Source: Gordius sp. MW1 (lineage: Eukaryota; Nematomorpha; Gordioida; Gordea; Gordiidae). Taken from it: DNA of 64,000 bases. The translations under genes and the position numbers were made by a program. Below, in pieces: positions 52,016-64,000 of the stretch. The stretch is taken from the NCBI GenBank assembly GCA_964036665.1, contig OZ038526.1:16492001-16556000 (forward strand), given 5' to 3'. Numbering within the stretch: position 1 is the first letter of the stretch; each line of letters starts with the position of its first letter. Under the pieces are notes generated by a model. That model ran no database searches, was not told the origin of the DNA, and was given only the letters and a program-made list of their open reading frames with translations.

Positions 52016-55000
52016 TTTTGTCAAAATGATAGTTCTCGCAACTTAAAACTTCTTTTCCGAGGTCAATCGAGGATAATAGGATTCTCAAATGGCTTACTTT
52101 TATATATTTTTTCTACCTCTTTCACATAGAATAACAAAAAAATAAGTATTTTCACCTCAAAATTTTAAATATTTTTTTCTTTCAACCGTATTCATCCGAT
52201 GAAAGTTGTCGTTTTCAGACACGATTTCCATGATAAAAAGTTAAAATTTATCAGAATCAGAAAACTATTACTTTGAAATCATGATCGCATAGAGCAGTTT
52301 TCAAAGATTAAGCACTCACGTTGCGATACAACAAACTAATCGCAACAATAAAACCTTGTCTTTTGTCAAAATGATAGTTCTCGCAGCTTAAAACTTCTTT
52401 TCCGAAGTCAATCGAGGATAATAGGATTCTCAAATTGGCTCATTTTTATATATTTTTTCAAGCTCTTTCACATAGAATAACAAAAAATAAATATTTTTAC
52501 CTCAAAATTTTTCACATTTTTTTCTTTCAACCGTATTCATCCGATGAAAGTTGTCGTTTTCAGATACGATTTTCATGATAAAAAGTTAAAATTTATCAGA
52601 ATAAGAAAACTATTACTTTGAAATCATGATCGCATAGAGCAGTTTTCAAAAATTAAGCACTCACGTTGCGATACAACAAACTAATCGCCACAATAAAACC
52701 TTGTCTTTTGTCAAAATGATAGTTCTCGCAGCTTAAAACTTCTTTTCCGAAGTCAATCGAGGATAATAGGATTCTCAAATGGCTTACTTTTATATATTTT
52801 TTCAAGCTCTTTCACATAGAATAACAAAAAAATAAGTATTTTTACCTCAAAATTTTTAATATTTTTTTATTTCAACCGTATTCATCCGATGAAAGTTGTC
52901 GTTTTCAGACACGATTTCCATAATAAAAAGTTAAAATTTATCAGAATCAGAAAACTATTACTTTGAAATCATGATCGCATAGAGCAGTTTTCAAAAATTA
53001 AGCACTCACGTTGCGATACAACAAACTAATCGCAACAATAAAACCTTGTCTTTTGTCAAAATGATAGTTCTCGCAGCTTACAACTTCTTTTCCGAAGTCA
53101 ATCGAGGATAATAGGATTCTCAAATTGGCTTACTTTTATATATTTTTTCAAGCTCTTTCACATAGAATAACAAAAAATAAATATTTTTACCTCAAAATTT
53201 TTCACATTTTTTTCTTTCAACCGTATTCATCCGATGAAAGTTGTCGTTTTCAGATACGATTTCCATAATAAAAAGTTAAAATTTATCAGAATCAGAAAAC
53301 TATTACTTTGAAATCATGATCGCATAGAGCAGTTTTCAAAAATTAAGCACTCACGTTGCGATACAACAAACTAATCGCAACAATAAAACCTTGTCTTTTG
53401 TCAAAATGATAGTTCTCGCAACTTAAAACTTCTTTTCCGAGGTCAATCGAGGATAATAGGATTCTCAAATTGGCTTACTTTTATAGATTTTTTCAAGCTC
53501 TTTCACATAGAATAACAAAAAATAAATATTTTTACCTCAAAATTTTTCACATTTTTTTCTTTCAACCGTATTCATCCGATGAAAGTTGTCGTTTTCAGAT
53601 ACGATTTTCATGATAAAAAGTTAAAATTTATCAGAATAAGAAAACTATTACTTTGAAATCATGATCGCATAGAGCAGTTTTCAAAAATTAAGCACTCACG
53701 TTGCGATACAACAAACTAATCGCAACAATAAAACCTTGTCTTTTGTCTAAATGATAGTTCTCGCAACTTAAAACTTCTTTTAGGAAGTCAATGCAGGATA
53801 ATAGGATTCTCAAATTGGCTTACTTTTATATATTTTTTCAAGCTCTTTTACATAGAATAACAAAAAATAAATATTTTTACCTCAAAATTTTCACATTTTT
53901 TTCTTTCAACCGTATTCATCCGATGAAAGTTGTCGTTTTCAGACACGATTTCCATGATAAAAAGTTAAAATTTATCAGAATAAGAAAACTATTACTTTGA
54001 AATCATGATCGCATAGAGCAGTTTTCAAAAATTAAGAACTCACTGCGATACAACAAACTAATCGCAACAATAAAACCTTGTCTTTTGTCAAAATGATAGT
54101 TCTCGCAGCTTAAAACTTCTTTTCCGAAGTCAATCGAGGATAATAGGATTCTCAAATTGGCTTACTTTTATATATTTTTTCAAGCTCTTTCACATAGAAT
54201 AACAAAAAATAAATATTTTTACCTCAAAATTTTTCACATTTTTTTCTTTCAACCGTATTCATCCGATGAAAGTTGTCGTTTTCAGATACGATTTTCATGA
54301 TAAAAAGTTAAAATTTATCAGAATAAGAAAACTATTACTTTGAAATCATGATCGCATAGAGCAGTTTTCAAAAATTAAGCACTCACGTTGCGATACAACA
54401 AACTAATCGCAACAATAAAACCTTGTCTTTTGTCTAAATAATAGTTCTCGCAACTTAAAACTTCTTTTCGGAAGTCAATGCAGGATAATAGAATTCTCAA
54501 ATTGGCTTACTTTTATATATTTTTTCAAGCTCTTTTACATAGAATAACAAAAAATAAATATTTTTACCTCAAAATTTTTCACATTTTTTTCTTTCAACCG
54601 TATTCATCCGATGAAAGTTGTCGTTTTCAGACACGATTTCCATGATAAAAAGTTAAAATTTATCAGAATCAGAAAACTATTACTTTGAAATCATGATCGC
54701 ATAGAGCAGTTTTCAAAAATTAAGCACTCACTGCGATACAACAAACTAATCGCAACAATAAAACCTTGTCTTTTGTCAAAATGATAGTTCTCGCAGCTTA
54801 AAACTTCTTTTCCGAAGTCAATCGAGGATAATAGGATTCTCAAATTGGCTTACTTTTATATATTTTTTCAAGCTCTTTCACATAGAATAACAAAAAATAA
54901 ATATTTTTACCTCAAAATTTTTAATATTTTTTTCTTTCAACCGTATTCATCCGATGAAAGTTGTCGTTTTCAGATACGATTTTCATGATAAAAAGTTAAA

Positions 55001-55598
55001 ATTTATCAGAATAAGAAAACTATTACTTTGAAATCATGATCGCATAGAGCAGTTTTCAAAAATTAAGCACTCACGTTGCGATACAACAAACTAATCGCAA
55101 CAATAAAACCTTGTCTTTTGTCTAAATGATAGTTCTCGCAACTTAAAACTTCTTTTCGGAAGTCATTGCAGGATAATAGGATTCTCAAATTGGCTTACTT
55201 TTATATATTTTTTCAAGCTCTTTTACATAGAATAACAAAAAATAAATATTTTTACCTCAAAATTTTTCACATTTTTTTCTTTCAACCGTATTCATCCGAT
55301 GAAAGTTGTCGTTTTCAGACACGATTTCCATGATAAAAAGTTAAAATTTATCAGAATAAGAAAACTATTACTTTGAAATCATGATCGCATAGAGCAGTTT
55401 TCAAAAATTAAGCACTCACGTTGCGATACAACAAACTAATCGCAACAATAAAACCTTGTCTTTTGTCAAAATGATAGTTCTCGCAACTTAAAACTTCTTT
55501 TCCGAGGTCAATCGAGGATAATAGGATTCTCAAATGGCTTACTTTTATATATTTTTTCAAGCTCTTTCACATAGAATAACAAAAAATAAGTATTTTCA
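51810..55598 (+). repeat. 11-monomer higher-order repeat, copy 1 (3,789 bp)
   Basis: The stretch 51810-54900 matches 55599-58689 at 3,789 bp: aaattggctc (52432/56221), gcttacaacttc (a53080/a56869), ctttta followed by ggaagtcaatgc (about 53780/57569), and agaactcactgcgatac. Small differences include ctacctc against ctagctc and tatagattttt near 53485 against tatatattttt. After about 54900 the copies diverge from aaaatttttaatattt to aaaatttttcacattt. Confidence 0.84.
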
Positions 55599-58500
55599 CC
55601 TCAAAATTTTTAATATTTTTTTCTTTCAACCGTATTCATCCGATGAAAGTTGTCGTTTTCAGATACGATTTTCATGATAAAAAGTTAAAATTTATCAGAA
55701 TAAGAAAACTATTACTTTGAAATCATGATCGCATAGAGCAGTTTTCAAAAATTAAGCACTCACGTTGCGATACAACAAACTAATCGCAACAATAAAACCT
55801 TGTCTTTTGTCAAAATGATAGTTCTCGCAACTTAAAACTTCTTTTCCGAGGTCAATCGAGGATAATAGGATTCTCAAATGGCTTACTTTTATATATTTTT
55901 TCTAGCTCTTTCACATAGAATAACAAAAAAATAAGTATTTTCACCTCAAAATTTTTAATATTTTTTTCTTTCAACCGTATTCATCCGATGAAAGTTGTCG
56001 TTTTCAGACACGATTTCCATGATAAAAAGTTAAAATTTATCAGAATCAGAAAACTATTACTTTGAAATCATGATCGCATAGAGCAGTTTTCAAAGATTAA
56101 GCACTCACGTTGCGATACAACAAACTAATCGCAACAATAAAACCTTGTCTTTTGTCAAAATGATAGTTCTCGCAGCTTAAAACTTCTTTTCCGAAGTCAA
56201 TCGAGGATAATAGAATTCTCAAATTGGCTCATTTTTATATATTTTTTCAAGCTCTTTCACATAGAATAACAAAAAATAAATATTTTTACCTCAAAATTTT
56301 TCACATTTTTTTCTTTCAACCGTATTCATCCGATGAAAGTTGTCGTTTTCAGATACGATTTTCATGATAAAAAGTTAAAATTTATCAGAATAAGAAAACT
56401 ATTACTTTGAAATCATGATCGCATAGAGCAGTTTTCAAAAATTAAGCACTCACGTTGCGATACAACAAACTAATCGCCACAATAAAACCTTGTCTTTTGT
56501 CAAAATGATAGTTCTCGCAGCTTAAAACTTCTTTTCCGAAGTCAATCGAGGATAATAGGATTCTCAAATGGCTTACTTTTATATATTTTTTCAAGCTCTT
56601 TTACATAGAATAACAAAAAAATAAGTATTTTTACCTCATAATTTTTAATATTTTTTTCTTTCAACCGTATTCATCCGATGAAAGTTGTCGTTTTCAGACA
56701 CGATTTCCATAATAAAAAGTTAAAATTTATCAGAATCAGAAAACTATTACTTTGAAATCATGATCGCATAGAGCAGTTTTCAAAAATTAAGCACTCACGT
56801 TGCGATACAACAAACTAATCGCAACAATAAAACCTTGTCTTTTGTCAAAATGATAGTTCTCGCAGCTTACAACTTCTTTTCCGAAGTCAATCGAGGATAA
56901 TAGGATTCTCAAATTGGCTTACTTTTATATATTTTTTCAAGCTCTTTCACATAGAATAACAAAAAATAAATATTTTTACCTCAAAATTTTTCACATTTTT
57001 TTCTTTCAACCGTATTCATCCGATGAAAGTTGTCGTTTTCAGATACGATTTCCATAATAAAAAGTTAAAATTTATCAGAATCAGAAAACTATTACTTTGA
57101 AATCATGATCGCATAGAGCAGTTTTCAAAAATTAAGCACTCACGTTGCGATACAACAAACTAATCGCAACAATAAAACCTTGTCTTTTGTCAAAATGATA
57201 GTTCTCGCAACTTAAAACTTCTTTTGCGAGGTCAATCGAGGATAATAGGATTCTCAAATTGGCTTACTTTTATATATTTTTTCAAGCTCTTTCACATAGA
57301 ATAACAAAAAATAAATATTTTTACCTCAAAATTTTTCACATTTTTTTCTTTCAACCGTATTCATCCGATGAAAGTTGTCGTTTTCAGATACGATTTTCAT
57401 GATAAAAAGTTAAAATTTATCAGAATAAGAAAACTATTACTTTGAAATCATGATCGCATAGAGCAGTTTTCAAAAATTAAGCACTCACGTTGCGATACAA
57501 CAAACTAATCGCAACAATAAAACCTTGTCTTTTGTCTAAATGATAGTTCTCGCAACTTAAAACTTCTTTTAGGAAGTCAATGCAGGATAATAGGATTCTC
57601 AAATTGGCTTACTTTTATATATTTTTTCAAGTTCTTTTACATAGAATAACAAAAAATAAATATTTTTACCTCAAAATTTTCACATTTTTTTCTTTCAACC
57701 GTATTCATCCGATGAAAGTTGTCGTTTTCAGACACGATTTCCATGATAAAAAGTTAAAATTTATCAGAATAAGAAAACTATTACTTTGAAATCATGATCG
57801 CATAGAGCAGTTTTCAAAAATTAAGAACTCACTGCGATACAACAAACTAATCGCAACAATAAAACCTTGTCTTTTGTCAAAATGATAGTTCTCGCAGCTT
57901 AAAACTTCTTTTCCGAGGTCGATCGAGGATAATAGGATTCTCAAATTGGCTTACTTTTATATATTTTTTCAAGCTCTTTCACATAGAATAACAAAAAATA
58001 AATATTTTTACCTCAAAATTTTTCACATTTTTTTCTTTCAACCGTATTCATCCGATGAAAGTTGTCGTTTTCAGATACGATTTTCATGATAAAAAGTTAA
58101 AATTTATCAGAATAAGAAAACTATTACTTTGAAATCATGATCGCATAGAGCAGTTTTCAAAAATTAAGCACTCACGTTGCGATACAACAAACTAATCGCA
58201 ACAATAAAACCTTGTCTTTTGTCTAAATGATAGTTCTCGCAACTTAAAACTTCTTTTCGGAAGTCAATGCAGGATAATAGGATTCTCAAATTGGCTTACT
58301 TTTATATATTTTTTCAAGCTCTTTTACATAGAATAACAAAAAATAAATATTTTTACCTAAAAATTTTTCACATTTTTTTCTTTCAACCGTATTCATCCGA
58401 TGAAAGTTGTCGTTTTCAGACACGATTTCCATGATAAAAAGTTAAAATTTATCAGAATCAGAAAACTATTACTTTGAAATCATGATCGCATAGAGCAGTT

Positions 58501-58689
58501 TTCAAAAATTAAGCACTCACTGCGATACAACAAACTAATCGCAACAATAAAACCTTGTCTTTTGTCAAAATGATAGTTCTCGCAGCTTAAAACTTCTTTT
58601 CCGAAGTCAATCGAGGATAATAGGATTCTCAAATTGGCTTACTTTTATATATTTTTTCAAGCTCTTTCACATAGAATAACAAAAAATAA
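55599..58689 (+). repeat. 11-monomer higher-order repeat, copy 2
   Basis: Matches 51810-54900 with scattered single-base changes, for example caagttctttt near 57630 against caagctctttt and gaggtcgatcgagg near 57916 against gaagtcaatcgagg. Its right third (from about 57690) is also the start of the next, 10-monomer repeat, so units of different period overlap here. Confidence 0.84.
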
Positions 58690-61130
58690 ATATTTTTACC
58701 TCAAAATTTTTCACATTTTTTTCTTTCAACCGTATTCATCCGATGAAAGTTGTCGTTTTCAGATACGATTTTCATGATAAAAAGTTAAAATTTATCAGAA
58801 TAAGAAAACTATTACTTTGAAATCATGATCGCATAGAGCAGTTTTCAAAAATTAAGCACTCACGTTGCGATACAACAAACTAATCGCAACAATAAAACCT
58901 TGTCTTTTGTCAAAATGATAGTTCTCGCAACTTAAAACTTAATTTCCGAGGTCAATCGAGGATAATAGGATTCTCAAATGGCTTACTTTTATATATTTTT
59001 TCTAGCTCTTTCACATAGAATAACAAAAAAATAAGTATTTTTACCTCAAAATTTTTAATATTTTTTTCTTTCAACCGTATTCATCCGATGAAAGTTGTCG
59101 TTTTCAGACACGATTTCCATGATAAAAAGTTAAAATTTATCAGAATCAGAAAACTATTACTTTGAAATCATGATCGCATAGAGCAGTTTTCAAAGATTAA
59201 GCACTCACGTTGCGATACAACAAACTAATCGCAACAATAAAACCTTGTCTTTTGTCAAAATAATAGTTCTCGCAGCTTAAAACTTCTTTTCCGAAGTCAA
59301 TCGAGGATAATAGGATTCTCAAATTGGCTTACTTTAATATATTTTTTCAAGCTCTTTCACATAGAATAACAAAAAATAAATATTTTTACCTCAAAATTTT
59401 TCACATTTTTTTCTTTCGACCGTATTCATCCGATGAAAGTTGTCGTTTTCAGATACGATTTTCATGATAAAAAGTTAAAATTTATCAGAATAAGAAAACT
59501 ATTACTTTGAAATCATGATCGCATAGAGCAGTTTTCAAAAATTAAGCACTCACGTTGCGATACAACAAACTAATCGCTAGAATAAAACCTTGTCTTTTGT
59601 CAAAATGATAGTTCTCGCAGCTTAAAACTTCTTTTCCGAAGTCAATCGAGGATAATAGGATTCTCAAATGGCTTACTTTTATATATTTTTTCAAGCTCTT
59701 TCACATAGAATAACAAAAAAATAGTATTTTTACCTCAAAATTTTTAATATTTTTTTCTTTCAACCGTATTCATCCGATGAAAGTTGTCGTTTTCAGACAC
59801 GATTTCCATGATAAAAAGTTAAAATTTATCAGAATCAGAAAAATATTACTTTGAAATCATGATCGCATAGAGCAGTTTTCAAAGATTAAGCACCCACGTT
59901 GCGATACAACAAACTAATCGCAACAATAAAACCTTGTCTTTTGTCAAAATGATAGTTCTCGCAGCTTAAAACTTCTTTTCCGAAGTCAATCGAGGATAAT
60001 AGGATTCTCAAATTGGCTTACTTTAATATATTTTTTCAAGCTCTTTCACATAGAATAACAAAAAATAAATATTTTTACCTCAAAATTTTTCACATTTTTT
60101 TCTTTCAACCGTATTCATCCGATGAAAGTTGTCGTTTTCAGACACGATTTCCATGATAAAAAGTTAAAATTTATCAGAATCAGAAAACTATTACTTTGAA
60201 ATCATGATCGCATAGAGCAGTTTTCAAAAATTAAGCACTCACTGCGATACAACAAACTAATCGCAACAATAAAACCTTGTCTTTTGTCAAAATGATAGTT
60301 CTCGCAGCTTAAAACTTCTTTTCCGAAGTCAATCGAGGATAATAGGATTCTCAAATTGGCTTACTTTTATATATTTTTTCAAGCTCTTTCACATAGAATA
60401 ACAAAAAATAAATATTTTTACCTCAATATTTTTCACATTTTTTTCTTTCAACCGTATTCATCCGATGAAAGTTGTCGTTTTCAGACACGATTTCCATGAT
60501 AAAAAGTTAAAATTTATCAGAATCAGAAAACTATTACTTTGAAATCATGATCGCATAGAGCAGTTTTCAAAGATTAAGCACTCACGTTGCGATACAACAA
60601 ACTAATCGCAACAATAAAACCTTGTCTTTTGTCAAAATGATAGTTCTCGCAGCTTAAAACTTCTTTTCCGAAGTCAATCGAGGATAATAGGATTCTCAAA
60701 TTGGCTTACTTTTATATATTTTTTAAAGCTCTTTCACATAGAATAACAAAAAATAAATATTTTTACCTCAAAATTTTTCACATTTTTTTCTTTCAACCGT
60801 ATTCATCCGATGAAAGTTGTCGTTTTCAGATACGATTTTCATGATAAAAAGTTAAAATTTATCAGAATCAGAAAACTATTACTTTGAAATCATGATCGCA
60901 TAGAGCAGTTTTCAAAAATTAAGCACTCACTGCGATACAACAAACTAATCGCAACAATAAAACCTTGTCTTTTGTCAAAATGATAGTTCTCGCAACTTAA
61001 AACTTCTTTTCGGAAGTCAATGCAGGATAATAGGATTCTCAAATTGGCTTACTTTTATATATTTTTTCAAGCTCTTTTACATAGAATAACAAAAAATAAA
61101 TATTTTTACCTAAAAATTTTTCACATTTTT
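57690..61130 (+). repeat. 10-monomer higher-order repeat, copy 1 (3,441 bp)
   Basis: The stretch 57690-59920 matches 61131-63361 at 3,441 bp: actttaatat (59331/62772), taatcgctag (59571/63012), aaaaaaatagtattt, and gaaaaatattac. Differences include aacttaatttccgagg near 58935 against aacttcttttccgagg, and cacccacgttg near 59890 against cactcacgttg. Within the unit, cactcactgcgatac junctions (3-bp loss) are frequent. Confidence 0.84.
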
Positions 61131-63361
61131 TTCTTTCAACCGTATTCATCCGATGAAAGTTGTCGTTTTCAGACACGATTTCCATGATAAAAAGTTAAAA
61201 TTTATCAGAATCAGAAAACTATTACTTTGAAATCATGATCGCATAGAGCAGTTTTCAAAAATTAAGCACTCACTGCGATACAACAAACTAATCGCAACAA
61301 TAAAACCTTGTCTTTTGTCAAAATGATAGTTCTCGCAGCTTAAAACTTCTTTTCCGAAGTCAATCGAGGATAATAGGATTCTCAAATTGGCTTACTTTTA
61401 TATATTTTTTCAAGCTCTTTAACATAGAATAACAAAAAATAAATATTTTTACCTCAAAATTTTTCACATTTTTTTCTTTCAACCGTATTCATCCGATGAA
61501 AGTTGTCGTTTTCAGATACGATTTTCATGATAAAAAGTTAAAATTTATCAGAATAAGAAAACTATTACTTTGAAATCATGATCGCATAGAGCAGTTTTCA
61601 AAAATTAAGCACTCACGTTGCGATACAACAAACTAATCGCAACAATAAAACCTTGTCTTTTGTCTAAATGATAGTTCTCGCAACTTAAAACTTCTTTTCG
61701 GAAGTCAATGCAGGATAATAGGATTCTCAAATTGGCTTACTTTTATATATTTTTTCAAGCTCTTTTACATAGAATAACAAAAAATAAATATTTTTACCTA
61801 AAAATTTTTCACATTTTTTTCTTTCAACCGTATTCATCCGATGAAAGTTGTCGTTTTCAGACACGATTTCCATGATAAAAAGTTAAAATTTATCAGAATC
61901 AGAAAACTATTACTTTGAAATCATGATCGCATAGAGCAGTTTTCAAAAATTAAGCACTCACTGCGATACAACAAACTAATCGCAACAATAAAACCTTGTC
62001 TTTTGTCAAAATGATAGTTCTCGCAGCTTAAAACTTCTTTTCCGAAGTCAATCGAGGATAATAGGATTCTCAAATTGGCTTACTTTTATATATTTTTTCA
62101 AGCTCTTTCACATAGAATAACAAAAAATAAATATTTTTACCTCAAAATTTTTCACATTTTTTTCTTTCAGCCGTATTCATCCGATGAAAGTTGTCGTTTT
62201 CAGATACGATTTTCATGATAAAAAGTTAAAATTTATCAGAATAAGAAAACTATTACTTTGAAATCATGATCGCATAGAGCAGTTTTCAAAAATTAAGCAC
62301 TCACGTTGCGATACAACAAACTAATCGCAACAATAAAACCTTGTCTTTTGTCAAAATGATAGTTCTCGCAACTTAAAACTTCTTTTCCGAGGTCAATCGA
62401 GGATAATAGGATTCTCAAATGGCTTACTTTTATATATTTTTTCTAGCTCTTTCACATAGAATAACAAAAAAATAAGTATTTTTACCTCAAAATTTTTAAT
62501 ATTTTTTTCTTTCAACCGTATTCATCCGATGAAAGTTGTCGTTTTCAGACACGATTTCCATGATAAAAAGTTAAAATTTATCAGAATCAGAAAACTATTA
62601 CTTTGAAATCATGATCGCATAGAGCAGTTTTCAAAGATTAAGCACTCACGTTGCGATACAACAAACTAATCGCAACAATAAAACCTTGTCTTTTGTCAAA
62701 ATAATAGTTCTCGCAGCTTAAAACTTCTTTTCCGAAGTCAATCGAGGATAATAGGATTCTCAAATTGGCTTACTTTAATATATTTTTTCAAGCTCTTTCA
62801 CATAGAATAACAAAAAATAAATATTTTTACCTCAAAATTTTTCACATTTTTTTCTTTCGACCGTATTCATCCGATGAAAGTTGTCGTTTTCAGATACGAT
62901 TTTCATGATAAAAAGTTAAAATTTATCAGAATAAGAAAACTATTACTTTGAAATCATGATCGCATAGAGCAGTTTTCAAAAATTAAGCACTCACGTTGCG
63001 ATACAACAAACTAATCGCTAGAATAAAACCTTGTCTTTTGTCAAAATGATAGTTCTCGCAGCTTAAAACTTCTTTTCCGAAGTCAATCGAGGATAATAGG
63101 ATTCTCAAATGGCTTACTTTTATATATTTTTTCAAGCTCTTTCACATAGAATAACAAAAAAATAGTATTTTTACCTCAAAATTTTTAATATTTTTTTCTT
63201 TCAACCGTATTCATCCGATGAAAGTTGTCGTTTTCAGACACGATTTCCATGATAAAAAGTTAAAATTTATCAGAATCAGAAAAATATTACTTTGAAATCA
63301 TGATCGCATAGAGCAGTTTTCAAAGATTAAGCACTCACGTTGCGATACAACAAACTAATCG
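61131..63361 (+). repeat. 10-monomer higher-order repeat, copy 2 (partial)
   Basis: Near-identical to 57690-59920. It ends near 63361 at the point where the sequence switches to the aaaccttttctttt / gcaactta / acttattttcgg monomer type seen at 20.3 kb, leaving about 1.2 kb of the unit unrepeated. Confidence 0.84.
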
Positions 63362-64000
63362 CAACAATAAAACCTTTTCTTTTGTCAAAATGATAGTTCT
63401 CGCAACTTAAAACTTATTTTCGGAAGTCAATGCAGGATAATAGGATTCTCAAATTGGCTTACTTTTATATATTTTTTCAAGCTCTTTCACATAGAATAAC
63501 AAAAAATAAATATTTTTACCTCAAAATTTTTCACATTTTTTTCTTTCAACTGTATTCATCCGATGAAAGTTGTCGTTTTCAGATACCATTTTCATGATAA
63601 AAAGTTAAAATTTATCAGAATAAGAAAATTATTACTTTGAAATCATGATCGCATAGAGCAGTTTTCAAAAATTAAGCACTCACGTTGCGATACAACAAAC
63701 TAATCGCAACAATAAAACCTTGTCTTTTGTCAAAATGATAGTTCTCGCAGCTTAAAACTTCTTTTCCGAAGTCAATCGAGGATAATAGGATTCTCAAATT
63801 GGCTTACTTTTATATATTTTTTCAAGCTCTTTCACATAGAATAACAAAAAATAAATATTTTTACCTCAAAATTTTTCACATTTTTTTCTTTCAACCGTAT
63901 TCATCCGATGAAAGTTGTCGTTTTCAGATACGATTTCCATAATAAAAAGTTAAAATTTATCAGAATCAGAAAACTATTACCTCAAAATCATGATCGCATA
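63350..64000 (+). repeat. Distant copy of 20290-20940, cut by window edge
   Basis: The order aaaccttttctttt, acttattttcggaagtc, caactgtattc, gataccatttt (63582 against 20521), gaaaattattac and finally attacctcaaaatcatg matches 20290-20940 at 43,061 bp, about 125 monomers. No difference was noticed by eye, and the match is still running at base 64000. The region near 22861-23352 is a second relative but has a different left flank, so 20.3 kb is the better source. Confidence 0.85.

Larger units (their letters stand above)
1..64000 (+). repeat. Satellite DNA array, ~344-bp monomer, ~186 head-to-tail copies
   Basis: Every line of the window can be laid onto one repeating unit of about 344-345 bp. 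Recognisable landmarks recur in fixed order in each unit: the junction ttgcgatacaacaaacta, the block ending in ggataataggattctc, the T-rich stretch around tttatatatttttt, the palindrome ttcatccgatgaa, and atcatgatcgcatagagc. All copies have the same orientation and I found no foreign insertion. Dividing HOR spacings by their monomer counts gives 343.9 (5,503/16), 345.1 (4,832/14), 344.6 (2,412/7) and 344.1 (3,441/10). Such arrays are typical of centromeric or pericentromeric heterochromatin in eukaryotes; that placement is inference. I do not recognise the satellite family. Confidence 0.98.

Noticed and set aside
1119-57789. Repeated short open frames (61-84 codons) beginning MAYFYIFF-, MILKLAYFYI- or MQDNRILKL-, on the + strand of many monomers
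   Set aside because: They are the satellite read in a frame that stays open only when the A-run and T-run lengths fit. Many need TTG or another non-ATG start, all recur at the same place in the monomer, neighbouring monomers with one-base indels lack them, and the composition is simply that of AT-rich DNA. I see no sign of coding selection.
1-64000. CRISPR array
   Set aside because: The repeat is about 344 bp with no unique spacers, and there are no cas genes.
1-64000. Long terminal repeats or another retroelement
   Set aside because: Direct repeats of 344 bp could suggest LTRs, but there are about 186 in contact with each other, with no internal coding region, primer site or target duplication.
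1-64000. Polyadenylation signals (aataaa) and TATA-like tttatata in each monomer
   Set aside because: Such strings are expected by chance in 29% GC DNA and there is no gene for them to serve.
1-64000. tRNA, rRNA or other structured RNA genes
   Set aside because: No conserved tRNA boxes or rRNA segments were recognised; the only stem-forming sites are the short dyads listed.
1-64000. Assigning the satellite to a named family or species
   Set aside because: I do not recognise the monomer, and AT content, length and CpG level are shared by many eukaryotic satellites. A search of satellite libraries or unassembled reads would be needed.

Overview
The whole 64 kb window is one uninterrupted tandem satellite array. 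A monomer of about 344-345 bp is repeated head to tail roughly 186 times, always in the same orientation. I see no gene, RNA gene, transposon, retroelement or unique spacer anywhere in it. A common monomer variant counted by hand has 59 C and 40 G in 345 bp (about 29% GC). The sequence points to pericentromeric, centromeric or other heterochromatic satellite DNA of a eukaryote. Nothing in it identifies the species; an insect or other invertebrate is a plausible guess only.

The array is layered. Single monomers differ from one another by substitutions and short indels. Above that level, blocks of several monomers have been copied as units, giving higher-order repeats (HORs) whose period changes along the array. 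From left to right: an old 12-monomer echo (1-1735 against about 4118-5860); a trimer repeat (about 2390-4450); a near-perfect tandem pair of a 5,503-bp, 16-monomer unit (3358-14464); a linking block (about 14465-16400); a dimer block (about 16400-19020); a 7-monomer repeat of 2,412 bp (about 20376-24787); a 687-bp dimer pair (about 25375-26808); a 7-monomer tandem pair of 2,407 bp (about 28107-32947); three copies of a 14- or 15-monomer unit (about 33010-47420, spacings 5,174 and 4,832 bp); then 12-, 3-, 11- and 10-monomer repeats up to the right edge.

Two long-distance copies break the pattern of purely local duplication. About 1.66 kb at 14971-16640 recurs at 48737-50400, and about 0.65 kb at 20290-20940 recurs at 63350-64000 and is still matching when the window ends.

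Within the monomer the clearest non-random structures are an 8-bp inverted repeat with an 11-nt spacer at the monomer junction (GTTGCGAT/ATCGCAAC), a 13-bp palindrome (TTCATCCGATGAA), a run of A/T tracts at about 12-bp spacing, and more CpG than base composition predicts (11 seen, about 6.8 expected). Short open frames of 61-84 codons occur in some monomers, but they are by-products of the repeat and are not annotated as genes.
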